From Rhodamnia argentea (taxonomy: Eukaryota; Streptophyta; Magnoliopsida; Myrtales; Myrtaceae), in NCBI RefSeq assembly GCF_020921035.1, contig NC_063155.1:30373294-30437293 (forward strand): 64,000 bases of DNA. Reading direction: 5' to 3'. Positions within the stretch are counted from its first letter, which is position 1. Every line of letters starts with the position of its first letter. The translations under genes and the position numbers were made by a program. The notes under the pieces were generated by a model, which saw only the letters and a program-made list of their open reading frames with translations, was not told the DNA's origin and searched no databases. Shown here piece after piece: positions 49,401 to 59,338 of this stretch.

Positions 49401-51013
49401 TCAAAGCGGTCGGAGGATTAATTGAAATTGTTGCAGCATATTCCATAGGAGAATCGTTATCAATTTTTTGCCACACACTCTGATCCTTCACTATGTAAGT
49501 CTGCCATGTCCCTAAGCACAAAAAATATTTCACCTTTCAACAGACTCAAATTTACAATGGGCTACTATTGTGCTAGACACAGATGTTCCACATAACAGCA
49601 CAAGCCGGTAGTTACACGATGCAAAATTATCTTCTACTTAAGATGACGAACACTAAGATGGGTATAACAGTTTCAATTTTCTTTTGGTTGATATTTCACT
49701 CGTTTCTCTTCGGCACCCAACCAAATTTTTGCCAGGTTGAAAATGTTAAACATACTGCTGCAAATATAGAAGAGTATCCTTTGGCTGGATAAAAAACAGT
49801 TCAGAAGTCATAAACTAGGTGAGCATGGCTGGTGCTCTATTAATCTGATATCATTTTAAGACTTAGGTGATACTGAAAGAATGTTTTACCAAAAGAGAGT
49901 GGAGATGGAATGACCCAATCACCAGGAGAAAGATCCTTCACTGCAGTGCCAACTAAGTGTACTTTGCCAACTCCTTCACGCCCTCCAACAGCGGGCACTT
50001 GTGGCCTCACCGGATACACACCTTGATCACAGTTTATGCATGAATCAGCAAATGAACCTCATACAAAGTAATAAATAGTACATGGATGAACTATGATCTA
50101 ATTTTGCGACTACATATTACTATCCCTCAGAAACTGGAGCAACAATTGTCAAAGTCAAACAGTGAAGCGAGAAAAGATGCATCAGCCGCCTCGGAAACTC
50201 GCAGTTAGACTTTTATTCTCCTATAATATGTGAGCAACCAAAGGAAAACTCAATAAAGTCCACCTCACCTGACATATAATCCACTTGTAGATCGAGTGTA
50301 AGGGTGAATAATGAGTAAGAAGGCACGGATCGCACATAAGGCATGAATAGGACACTAATCGCAGATCATTTTATTTTATTTTTATCATGGATTTAGGTTA
50401 CTCTCTCGGGGTAAATTGAAGCGTAAAATTCAAATTTAAAACACAGAAGCCATCACCGATTCGTCAGTAGCCTTTAAGTCTCCCAAACATTGAACTCCTC
50501 CATAACATGTCCAGCCAACCATCAAATAGAAGCTCAAGACAGGTCAACCACGAGCGAAATAGCAGAAACACGAAGAAACGCTAACCTTCGATGCTGTTAA
50601 TATCGGAAGGATTGATAGGCGCGGCGAGCATTCTGATGCACACGTCATTCTCCTTCACCAAAACTGGCGGAAGCTCGATCACTCTGCCACAGAAAAGCAA
50701 AAAAAACAAAAAAAACAAAAAAAACGAAGCTCCTCAGTAACGCGAGCACAATGCACGAGCACGCGCAATCGGAATCACACACACTCAATCGGTGATTAGC
50801 AGAGCCCTCGAACCGGGTGACGGAGTCCGGGGGACCATGCTGCTCGTAAACCACCGCCTTGGCCGGCGGCGAGACGAGGGCGGAGAAGGCCCTAATAACA
50901 CCTAGGGTTCGGGCCGAATAAGGCGGAGCATCGGAGAGCTTTGGAAGGTGACTGAGCAGGGGCAGTGATTTAGCCAGCGTTCTCGAAGACACTATAGCTT
51001 TCGCTAACGCCAT
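46462..51013 (-). CDS. Enoyl-[acyl-carrier-protein] / trans-2-enoyl-CoA reductase, mitochondrial (MECR/ETR1 type)
   Basis: Ten exons give 381 residues: 50814-51013, 50586-50683, 49890-50021, 49368-49511, 49173-49275, 47908-48007, 47725-47801, 47571-47649, 46687-46805 and 46462-46555. The start is [18 protein letters not shown], a Ser/Arg/Leu-rich mitochondrial presequence. An upstream in-phase GTG is not a start. Family phrases follow in order: [67 protein letters not shown] (the NADPH-binding region of the quinone-oxidoreductase fold), [40 protein letters not shown] and [13 protein letters not shown], ending [16 protein letters not shown] proteins catalyse the last, NADPH-dependent step of mitochondrial fatty-acid synthesis that feeds lipoate. 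All exon phases agree; the exon 9 donor was placed at GA|GTATGT. Intact. Confidence 0.94.
46894..46951 (+). mobile_element. Tail-only micro-insertion with 16-bp direct repeats, in a MECR intron
   Basis: aatcgaactgcagcat occurs identically at 46894-46909 and 46936-46951. The 26 bases between are ttcgaccc, then 11 A, then taataat. The same ttcgaccc-plus-A wording occurs inverted at 53211-53233. It lies in the intron between exons 8 and 9, antisense to the gene. Confidence 0.7.
47138..47285. repeat. Tandem duplication, about 75-bp unit, in the same MECR intron
   Basis: ggggatcaagtgacat, tcttaggccctaagaaattc and gatgatctct occur twice in order, starting near 47139 and 47213. Non-coding. Confidence 0.85.
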
Positions 51014-51117
51014 CGCTCTCCTGCTCGCTATCACTGATCAACCCACTCTCTCGCTCGCTATTCCAGATCAACTCGCTCGCTGTCTGTACCAGTCCTCGCA
51101 ACATCAACGAGAACGGA

Positions 51118-51150
51118 GGAGGAGGAGGAGGAGGAGGAGGAAGAGGAGGA
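51118..51150. repeat. GGA microsatellite upstream of the reductase gene
   Basis: About ten GGA units on the plus strand, read as TCC/CTC in the gene's sense. They lie about 105 bases before the ATG at 51013, probably in the leader or core promoter. Confidence 0.85.
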
Positions 51151-51513
51151 TATCAGATGTAACGTCCCTTATCAAATTCCAGAAGTGTCCATTTGGCGCG
51201 GGGTTTCGGTCGGTCGGAACCGCCCTGGAGTTCCAGAACTAATTACTCGAGCGACGGCAGTGTTTCTACTTACTCAAATTTAGATATTTGTAAATGGCAA
51301 TATCCATTTGAATTCCACGAGAAATTATTGGGTTTAACTATTGTGCTCTGTCGTAATTAAAATGGTCCATCCAAATTAAGACAATTGTCGCGTCGAGCCT
51401 ACCTTGCAGAATCACTTACTTTTCTTCTTTCCTCTTGCGTCAACTCTAGCTTGAGCTCGAGCCCAAGGCTTGTGGCCGCTTTGGCAATGGGGCTCGACCT
51501 TGAATCCGAAATT

Positions 51514-52640
51514 TAGGATTCGTTTATTTCGTAAAAAATATTTTTTTCAATTTTCGATATTTGAGAGGCAGAAAATGAACGGTCAATAAAAAATATTTTC
51601 CGATCAACAAAAAAAACCTTCTAAAACTAAAAAAAATGATTTCTTCATTTTAAGAAGAAGAAAACATTTTTCACACTTTTCATTCATCATCTCTTTCAAC
51701 TATTTTTCATTTTTAATTATTTTTTTGCTTTCTTTTCTTTTTTATTTATTTTTTCAAAAATTCAAAAGAATTATTTTTTATTTTTCGGATAAAATTTATT
51801 TTTTAATTACTTTCTTTGTTATTTTCTTTTTTTGTCTTTTTTTCTTTATTTTTTTTTAGTATTCCTTCTTCTCCCTTGGCCGGTCACCGGCCATGGCTCA
51901 AGCTGGTGGCTCCCGCCTAGAGCAAGGAAAGCTATAGCGAGTATCGTAGCCGTGCCGTCCATCCCGAACTCCTCGTGCTCCACGTAGAGCTCGGCGGCGG
52001 ACTTGCTACACAAGACGACGTCGGCCTTCTCGGTCTTGAGGCTCACCACTCCAACATAGTTGACGTCGACGAGTGGGTCGGCGAGGCACTCGATGGCCGA
52101 TTGCAAGTTGCCACCGAGGATGGCCTCCAAGAGGCGCTACGAGACCTCCGCGGCATAGTCGATGGGGACCACCCGCTTCCTAGTGAATGTTGGCAGCATC
52201 ATGGGCCAGGGCGGCGCCAGAGCTCCGAGCACCGTCGACGGGGACAAAAAGTGTTCCTCGCAACATGATTCTTGTGATATCACCGTAGGCTAGGCTATTC
52301 TCATGTTCTCTTACGAGAGAACTACGAGGAAGGTTTGAAAGTACAGAAACTTATCTTGAGAATGCACTTGTAGTGCTATTGCTTCATGGAATTTGTCATC
52401 GATGATACAAATTAGGAAAATCCTCTAACACCGTCAAGGACCAGGCTATATGACCTGAAGTATATAGCTTGCTTTTACTCTAATTTTGTCAATTTCCTTA
52501 CCAAACGGCGGAAAACATTTTTCGAAACTTTTTCAAGTATTTGCCAACCATCGAAAAAGGAAGTCATTTTTTTGGAAAATGACTTCCCGGGAAATATTTT
52601 TCGGAAAGATTATACTTTTCACGAAACAAACAAAGCATTA
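51514..52640. mobile_element. Pack-type TIR element (family A) carrying an ankyrin-gene fragment
   Basis: The left arm starts taggattcgtttatttcgta. The right arm ends cttttcacgaaacaaacaaa, its approximate reverse complement. Sub-terminal phrases (aaaatattttccg at left, ggaaatgacttcccggg and gaaatatttttcgg at right) also recur in the elements at 28628 and 54520. The arms are AT-rich, whereas the middle (about 51890-52270) is GC-rich and coding-like. No transposase is present, so mobility would depend on an autonomous partner. The target duplication could not be resolved. Confidence 0.65.
51890..52265 (-). pseudogene. Captured fragment of an ankyrin-repeat protein gene, broken
   Basis: The minus-strand translation reads RKRVVPIDYAAEVS, stop (TAG), RLLEAILGGNLQSAIECLAD, PLVDVNYVGVVSLKTEKADV, VLCSKSAAELYVEHEEFGMD, then TATILAIAF. 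This matches the N-terminal region of a plant ankyrin-repeat family (LLEAALAGDLRSALECIADP-like first helix, then a DVN-F-GAV-LKT strand and a V-FEEF segment). The TAG replaces a conserved Gln codon. The frame drifts off after about 95 residues, where element sequence resumes. It is therefore a non-functional partial copy lying inside a transposon. Confidence 0.65.
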
Positions 52641-53180
52641 GAGTAGCCTTAGTTGCTCGAGTTTTGCCTCAAGCTCGTGACCATGGTGGTCCAAGGTTTA
52701 AACTCCCGTCCATAGTTACTAGATCAAGACGCTCGTGGATACAGACACTTAATAAGGAAACCCGCAGCTGCCATGGCCACGAAGTTCGAACTTGAACCCA
52801 AAGTTCATGGACGCTTGATCACGAGGTCGTGAATATGGCTGCCATTTCTTGAGTTTACCGCCGTGGTCGAGCTTTGACATTTTGCCGCAATGGTGTCACT
52901 TGAGCTAAAACTCGCAAAAGCCATGGCCGCTTGAGCTTCGGGCATGTGACTATGGATGCTCCTTGAAAAAACGCAGTGAAGAAGATGAGGGAAAAGAGAC
53001 TGCTAAACATGTACACACCTAGAGAGAAGGAGATTAAGAGAGAACTGATCTCAAAATTTCTATGAGGTGGGCTCGACGTAATACATGTCCTGCTTTGAAT
53101 GGACTATTTTAAATGCGAGTTGCACAATTATCATACCCAATATTGTCTCCCAAAAACTAAGTCCACAATTTTAAGGGTAA

Positions 53181-53181
<1 letters not shown>
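52641..53181. other. Intergenic, no gene seen
   Basis: Mixed composition. Repeated cttgagct/tcgagct phrases around 52650-52950 suggest degraded transposon core sequence, but no boundaries could be set. Confidence 0.4.
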
Positions 53182-53220
<39 letters not shown>

Positions 53221-53276
53221 TTTTGGGTCGAACTTAATATATTTTGTTTTTTTTTTTGGTCAAAACTTAATAATAT
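53182..53276 (-). mobile_element. Two adjacent, partly nested tail-only micro-insertions
   Basis: First, ttaatatat at 53182-53190 and 53234-53242 flanks a TA run, a T-tract and gggtcgaac; inverted this reads gttcgaccc plus poly(A), as at 46910. Second, aacttaatatatt at 53231-53243 and aacttaataatat at 53264-53276 flank ttgtttttttttttggtcaa; inverted this reads ttgaccaaaaaaaaaaacaa. The second one uses the right repeat of the first as its target. The low complexity makes the first assignment less certain. Confidence 0.45.
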
Positions 53277-53426
53277 GTTGATGACCTCGTGACTCGTGAG
53301 CTAGCATTCTTGGGGAGCCTAAGGCCTCCTTTCGGCCCGTGAACCCGGCCCGTCCCACAATTGATCCGACAGAAGTAGAGAGACGACAGACGACGCATAT
53401 TCGAAAATTCCCCGCGCAAAATCGAT

Positions 53427-53743
53427 CGCCGGCTTCCGACAGTTTTTTTTTTTTTTTTTTTTGTGTCGGAAAAAGACTGGCATTGCTACTAAATAGAGTC
53501 TCGTACATAAGAGGCTAAACGAGGAGCATCAACACATAATAAATCCCATAAGGGTTGAGGTGGGGAAGAGCACCAGTGGGTCGGAATACCAAATCAACGG
53601 TGCGTCTTTGAGACCCAATCAGCAACATGGTTCGCTGTTCTCTTGCAATGGGCCACAGATATGTGGTGCAGACGGGCTAAGATTTGTTGGGCTAAGATTT
53701 GTTGGACCCAATCAGCAGAAGCTCTCGCCGGCTTCCGACAGTT
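53427..53743 (-). mobile_element. 5'-truncated LINE, 281 bp, with perfect 18-bp target duplication
   Basis: cgccggcttccgacagtt at 53427-53444 is repeated exactly at 53726-53743. On the minus strand the insert encodes RLHHISVAHCKRTANHVADW, then VSKTHR and a stop. This corresponds to the end of a LINE RNase H domain and parallels SREANRVADW in the 21486 copy. It continues through a 3' UTR to a poly(A) tail, seen as about 18 T at 53445-53462. The 5' end has a 15-bp tandem repeat (aacaaatcttagccc on the minus strand). A clear retrotransposition product, not active. Confidence 0.9.
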
Positions 53744-54010
53744 GGCGAGGCCGACAAGCTAATGATAATAATAGACACCACGTGTCAATTATAGTGCAAT
53801 CGAACTGTCAAGTGTACAGATTAGGAAAAGATCATAAGTAACTGCGAAAATTCATGACCACCAATGTAACGATGTTTAACCCCCTTGCGCCAGACGTCAA
53901 ATCCAAGGCTGTTCTTTCGATCCACATTAATCCATTTTTCATTTAGATTTAAATGTTGTAAAATCATATGAAACATAACACTTGGATGATAAAATTCTAC
54001 GACCATCTCT

Positions 54011-54519
54011 ATGTGGGAAAATTATCCAAAAAATCATAAATCTAATGCACTTTTGTCAATTTAGTTTTAAACTTTATAAAATTGTCAAATTGGTCTTTAA
54101 CCTTTTCACTTTTTGCCAATCGAATTCGTCCGGTCAATTTTAATCGAAAATCATTAATGTAGTCGTGGATGTTTTACGTAGCACGATTAGTGCAAATGTG
54201 GACAATTTTAATATTTATTCGAATTTCTAATTAATTTATTACTTTATTCCTTTTCTTCCTTTGTTTTTTTTTTCTATTTTCTTTTTCTCAATGGTTGGCG
54301 AGGGTTATCAAGCCCTCATCGGCTGTTGGGCGAGGGTTGCTTGGCCCTCGTCAATCGGGGGCAAGGGCCGCGACGCCCTCATCGTCCGCGGGCGATGTTT
54401 GCGGCACTCGCCTAGACCATCGCAGCCTTGCCTATGGCCACGATGGTCTCATCCGGATCTAGGCGAGGTTGGGCGAGGACCACGGCCCTTGGTATGGAAA
54501 ATAAGACGTTTTTGAAAAC
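54011..54519. mobile_element. Family C TIR element, left part with GC core
   Basis: The left end gggaaaattatccaaaaaatc followed by ataaatctaatgc matches the family C terminus. The AT-rich arm is followed by a GC-rich core at about 54290-54495 (repeated gcgaggg/ccctcg phrases). No matching right end was found before the next element begins, so it is truncated or interrupted. Confidence 0.5.
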
Positions 54520-55285
54520 TGTTTTCTAGATAGTTATTTTTTCAAGAAAATGATAATATTTTTGGTGTTAGACTAAAACCTGAAAATAATCTGAGAAATA
54601 TTTTCCATCGCTCGGGATGGAAAATCATATTTAATTTTCCATCATGCACTTCTTTTAGTAAATTTAATTTTTATCTTTATTTAATTTTTTTTAGTTTCCA
54701 TTTTTTAAATTATGATATTATTATTTTTTCTCTCTTGTTCCCCTCTTCTACAAGTCGTGGATGTAAGAGAGCTTGAGTCTCGCCACAAGCAGGTGATATC
54801 GAGCTTGTCGACCTTACTAGATCCGGCGTGGCCGGTCACACGTGGCCTCACCTCGCCACGGCCCACAAGCCGGTGAGGTCGAGCTCGTTGGCCTCTCTTT
54901 CTTGCGGCGGTCGTCTTTTGTGGGTGTGGCCGAAGAAGGAGGGAAAAAAAAAAGAGAAAGAAAAAAATTAAAACAAAAACAAAAACAAAAACAAAAACAA
55001 AAAAGAAAAATAGAAAAATATGAATTTTGATTTTTTTAGTAATTAAAAGAAGATAAAAAATAATTTAAAAGAAAGGAAATATGAAACAATGGAGGAAGGA
55101 AAGATGAGGGAAAATATTTTACTTTTCTTAAAGAGAGAAAATTATTTTCCCCACTATCGAATGTTTTTCTATGAGAGGAAAATATTTCCCTTGACTCGTT
55201 TGGACGGGACGTCAGCAAATCCAGAAAATATTTTCCTGAAAATTATTTTCCGCGAACGAATGAAAGCCGAAGTCTCTCTTTAAAT
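54520..55285. mobile_element. Family A TIR element with GC core
   Basis: The arms carry gaaatattttcc and gaaaatattttcctg phrases. The right end cgcgaacgaatgaaagccga fits the family A terminus seen at 29319. The core (about 54750-54930) contains gccacaagccggtgaggtcg, almost the same as the core of the 28628 element. An A-rich (caaaaa)n repeat lies at 54970-55010. The left boundary is approximate. Confidence 0.5.
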
Positions 55286-56345
55286 CCCAACTGTGACCTA
55301 GAATATGAACTCAGTAATAACTACTTTCTGAAAATTGACTAGGCCATTCAAGTTGATGTGGCATGAGATAATTTATGTTCTTTCTATTGCAAGTGCTATG
55401 AAGCAGTTCGAAAAATCTTTAAAAAAATATTTCTTGTAGGGTCAATTCTTGCGAAATAAGGATTTTGAAATAAAACAATGATTCTATAAAATGACATCGT
55501 ATCGTGTTATTTGTAAGAGTGACACACAGGCCCAGTTTCATATTTGTTCAATGAAATCCATTTAAAATTATGAAAAGCAACAATATTTAGCTCGAATCAT
55601 TTTCAAGGCTAAATCTCATATTTGCTTTATTCAGAATTTTGGTTCTCGATGCAAAGAGGCTGATTTAAGAGGCAACAACCTGAAAGAGATCCACCGAAAG
55701 TCTAGTTCAGCTGTTAAAACTTGCCCGCGCAAGCGCGTTTGGTCAAAGAATCGAACGGACAATTGTTAGGAGGAAAGCGAAAATACAACAAAAAAATGAA
55801 ACGGCAGTTTTCTCAGGACTGGATCCCCTGCTTCGCGAGTCCATCGAAAGGATCGCGAACATCCCCTCGCCTTCGTAGATGCTGCTTAATTCTATTCATC
55901 AAGCGAGACGCGGGTCGTTTAGCGGGCGACAGCGATGAGCCCTTTGTTTAAAATCGAGCGGCGGGGCGATTTATGTCCAGCACGTTCGTCACTTGGGGGC
56001 AAAACCTGGAGACGGAAGCTTCGCAAGGGACAAAGGTCTGGTGCCGACTATCTCGCGGGAGGACAATGACGATGCAATCATTTCGAGCCACGTCGTCCAC
56101 AGTTGTTGATCGGGGACACGGGTCTGACGTGGCTCGGTCTCAGTGGCTGCCCAATGAGGTAATCCTGTTTCCGTGTAGCACCCCGCGAAAACCCCAAATG
56201 AAATCAGCAATACGTGAATGAACATAAAAACCACAAAGCCAGCCCGAAATCTTCTTTGACTCTCTCTCTCTCTCTCTCTCTCTCCCTGTGTTTCTACCTG
56301 GTTTTTTTTTGGGGGGGGGGTCCTTGTTCTGTTCCAATTTCGCTG
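55286..56345. other. Promoter side and leader of the kinase gene
   Basis: No gene was recognised. A CT tract (about 56261-56284) and a T-tract followed by ten G (about 56302-56320) lie just before the kinase ATG. The long minus-strand frame here (55989-56495) crosses these tracts and is not credible. Confidence 0.5.
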
Positions 56346-59338
56346 ATGGGTTGTTTTAGCTGCAATGGGACAACGGTTCTGGAGGAAAACACCGACAACA
56401 ATTTCACAAAAGCAAATGATCAACCTCGTCCAGGTATCATTCTTTTGTTTCCGGCGACGATCTAATTCAATTTCGTCGGCATTGATCGCCGGCATTGACG
56501 TATTTCGGCGATCCTTCTGCTCTAGTTCAACCTCTGTCTGAGTTATTGAAGCTTTTGTTTCGATTTTCCGTTATGAATTTGCGTTCTTGGGCTTGGCATT
56601 GTCTTGATCAGTAATTCAATGTCCTGTTTTGATTGTTTATCGAGCTGTGGTGTTGTTAATTGATCAAGAAGTGGTCATTTCCTGGTCCAGATAGCGATTG
56701 ATCGTCCTGCTAAACCTAAAGTCATCGAATGGTACACTCATACCCGAATTTGGCTGAGTTTTACTTATTGGAATCTCCATTTCTTAGTTTTTTCACTGGG
56801 TGCTTACTGCTTATTGTGTTTATAAAGCAATCTCGTAGAGATATCCTTCTTTTAAAAGTTATAGAAATTGTCATTGATCTTTTATCATACTGCATTTTGT
56901 CCTTTAATTGCTTACCGTTCCTCAATACTCGAATATCTCCAGCATGATTTTTTTTGTCTAGTACTCTGTAATTTGCTTCTGTCTCCTTTTTGGTTTATCT
57001 TCTCACTTCCCTCCAACCCTTTCTCTCTGATTTATGCTTGTCTATTGGGTTGGCAGGAAAAGCCAAAAGCAGTCCTCGTGGAAGCAGAAAGGTTTTGGAT
57101 GTCAAGAATGAGGACGTCACTAAGAGAAAACAGTCAAATTCAGAGACAGATGGATTGGATTCAAGTGATATCAGTAAGGATGAGAAAACCAGCAGCACAC
57201 AGGCTCAAACGTTTACTTTCAATGAGCTCGCCGCTGCGACTGGCAATTTTAGGTCGGACTGCTTTATTGGGGAAGGAGGCTTTGGCAAAGTTTACAAAGG
57301 GCATTTGGAGAAAATTAATCAGGTCGGTACTGAGATTTTATCACGGTTCATAATTGGACAAAGAATGATGTCCATGCCATCTTTTTTTTTGTTGCATTCG
57401 ATAGGGTCACTGATCTCATGTTTATCACGCATCATGTGCAGAATGTTGTTTGAGAAAGATTTTGAAGTTTAATACCTCTTTGACTAAGCTGGAGCTTTAT
57501 GGGTGTATTCTGCAAAAATGAGAATTTGGTCAATTTAATCTGTTGATGCAGATTGTAGCAATCAAACAACTTGACAGAAATGGACTTCAAGGCACCAAGG
57601 AATTTGTTGTGGAAGTGGCAATGTTAAGTCTAGTCGACCACCCTAATCTTGTTAAATTGATCGGCTTTTGTGCTGAGAGGGATCAGAGGCTATTGGTTTA
57701 TGAATACATGCCATTAGGATCGTTGGACAAACATTTGCATGGTAAGAGCTTGCACATCACCTCTTTGCTTTGGTAAATGTTCCATGACGCGAAACTTGTG
57801 CTTTCTATCTAACCAGCTATCTTAGTATTTTACGAACGACCTTTTTCTTCCAATTTCGATTAATATTTTACAGACCTTCCACCCAATAGAAAGAGACTTG
57901 ATTGGAATACGAGGATGAAAATTGCAGCCGGTGCAGCAAGAGGTCTTGAGTATTTGCATGACAAGTTGAAACCGCCTATCATATACCGTGATTTAAAATG
58001 CTCGAATATCTTACTGGGCGAGGACTATCATCCTAAATTATCGGATTTTGGCTTAGCTAAAGTGGGTCCAAGTGGGGACAAAACCCATGTTTCTACGAGG
58101 GTTATGGGGACATACGGATACTGCGCACCGGACTATGCCATGACAGGCCAATTGACATTCAAGTCAGATATCTACAGCTTTGGGGTTGTTCTTTTGGAGC
58201 TCATCACGGGGAGAAAAGCATTTGATCCAACTAAAGATCCCAAGGAGCAAAACCTTGTTGCATGGGTGAGATAACACTGTCATTATTGTTTTACTTAAAC
58301 TGCGTGGAAAACTTTACTTTCTGCTGGTGCAATATCGAAAGCATTATTCCATCCCTAATAGCACAAACAACTTCCTTCTTACGACTTGACTTTCCTGTCG
58401 AACAATGATGTCTCCTTTGCTCGTCGTGTCGATAACATGTCTTTTCTATTAATTGGTGTCCTTGTCTAAATAGAGGTAAGCCTTTGCCGTCAGTAGCCAA
58501 CTTTGAACCTTCACACTTCTAGAATTCCCACAGTACCTCTTGTCCATACTCAGAGCATCTTCTAAGCATTTCAGGTACTGCAGCCCCCTCTTCTTAGTAG
58601 CCCCAGTCTGGAAATGTGTGCCTGCAGATTTCTTCTTTTATTCTCATTAATCAGCTAACCATGCATCATTTCTGTAATTTCATCTTCATCTCACCCTTTT
58701 CCCACTGGATGTGCACCAGGTCAATATTACACTAGTCAAAACAAGAAAACATGGAATGTTATTTTTGCCTTTTTTATGTATGTTTGATTTGTGAAAAAGA
58801 ATCCAGCAGAGAAGATGTTTGCTAAAGTTCACTCATTATAACTTCAGGGACTAAATCTGATTCTTATTGGAAGAAGAAGTATCATGATGCTGGCAACACA
58901 CTTGTACTGTTGGAAATATCTGCATCCTCATGGAATAATCATGGCTTTCCTCAGTTTTCATCTGTATAAGTCTGTTCTAGGAAGACGGATAAGGCAAGAA
59001 TACTAATACGCTACGTTTGCAAATGTTTGCAGGCGCGCCCCCTGTTCAGAGACAGGAAGAAATTCTCGCTGATGGCTGACCCAATGCTTGAAGGCAGGTA
59101 TCCCGTGAGAGGATTGTACCAAGTGCTGGCTATTGCTGCAATGTGTGTCCAAGAACAGCCTACTATGCGACCTGCCATAGCTGATGTTGTAACTGCTTTA
59201 AGCTACCTTTCGTCCCAGCAATATGATCCTAGTAGCCGCAACATCCAAAACACTTGCAAGAATCCTCATTCTTCAAAAATAATGACCAAGAGCAGCGAGG
59301 ACATAAGCACAGGTCACAGAGGGCCCATGGAGGGATGA
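56346..59338 (+). CDS. Receptor-like cytoplasmic kinase, subfamily VII (PBS1-like/PBL)
   Basis: Five exons give 413 residues: 56346-56433, 57057-57322, 57552-57741, 57874-58265 and 59033-59338. MGCFSC at the start provides a Gly2 myristoylation site with neighbouring Cys for palmitoylation, so the protein should sit on the plasma membrane. A Ser/Lys-rich linker precedes [14 protein letters not shown], typical of RLCK-VII. Kinase motifs: [11 protein letters not shown] (101-111), VAIK (K123), YRDLKCSN (D221), DFGLAK (D239), [10 protein letters not shown] and [20 protein letters not shown]. The APE glutamate is Asp (codon GAC, residue 268). Other catalytic residues are intact. Such kinases relay signals from cell-surface immune and growth receptors. 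It resembles the PBL5/6/7/27 group; the exact ortholog is not decidable here. The last intron is 767 bp. Confidence 0.93.

Noticed and set aside
51014..51034. Longer reductase start giving seven extra residues
   Set aside because: The upstream codon is GTG, not ATG. The first ATG is at 51013 and gives a good mitochondrial presequence.
55989..56495. 168-residue minus-strand frame upstream of the kinase
   Set aside because: It is antisense to the kinase exon 1 and runs through CT and poly-G tracts, producing (RE)n and Pro/Lys runs with no domain.
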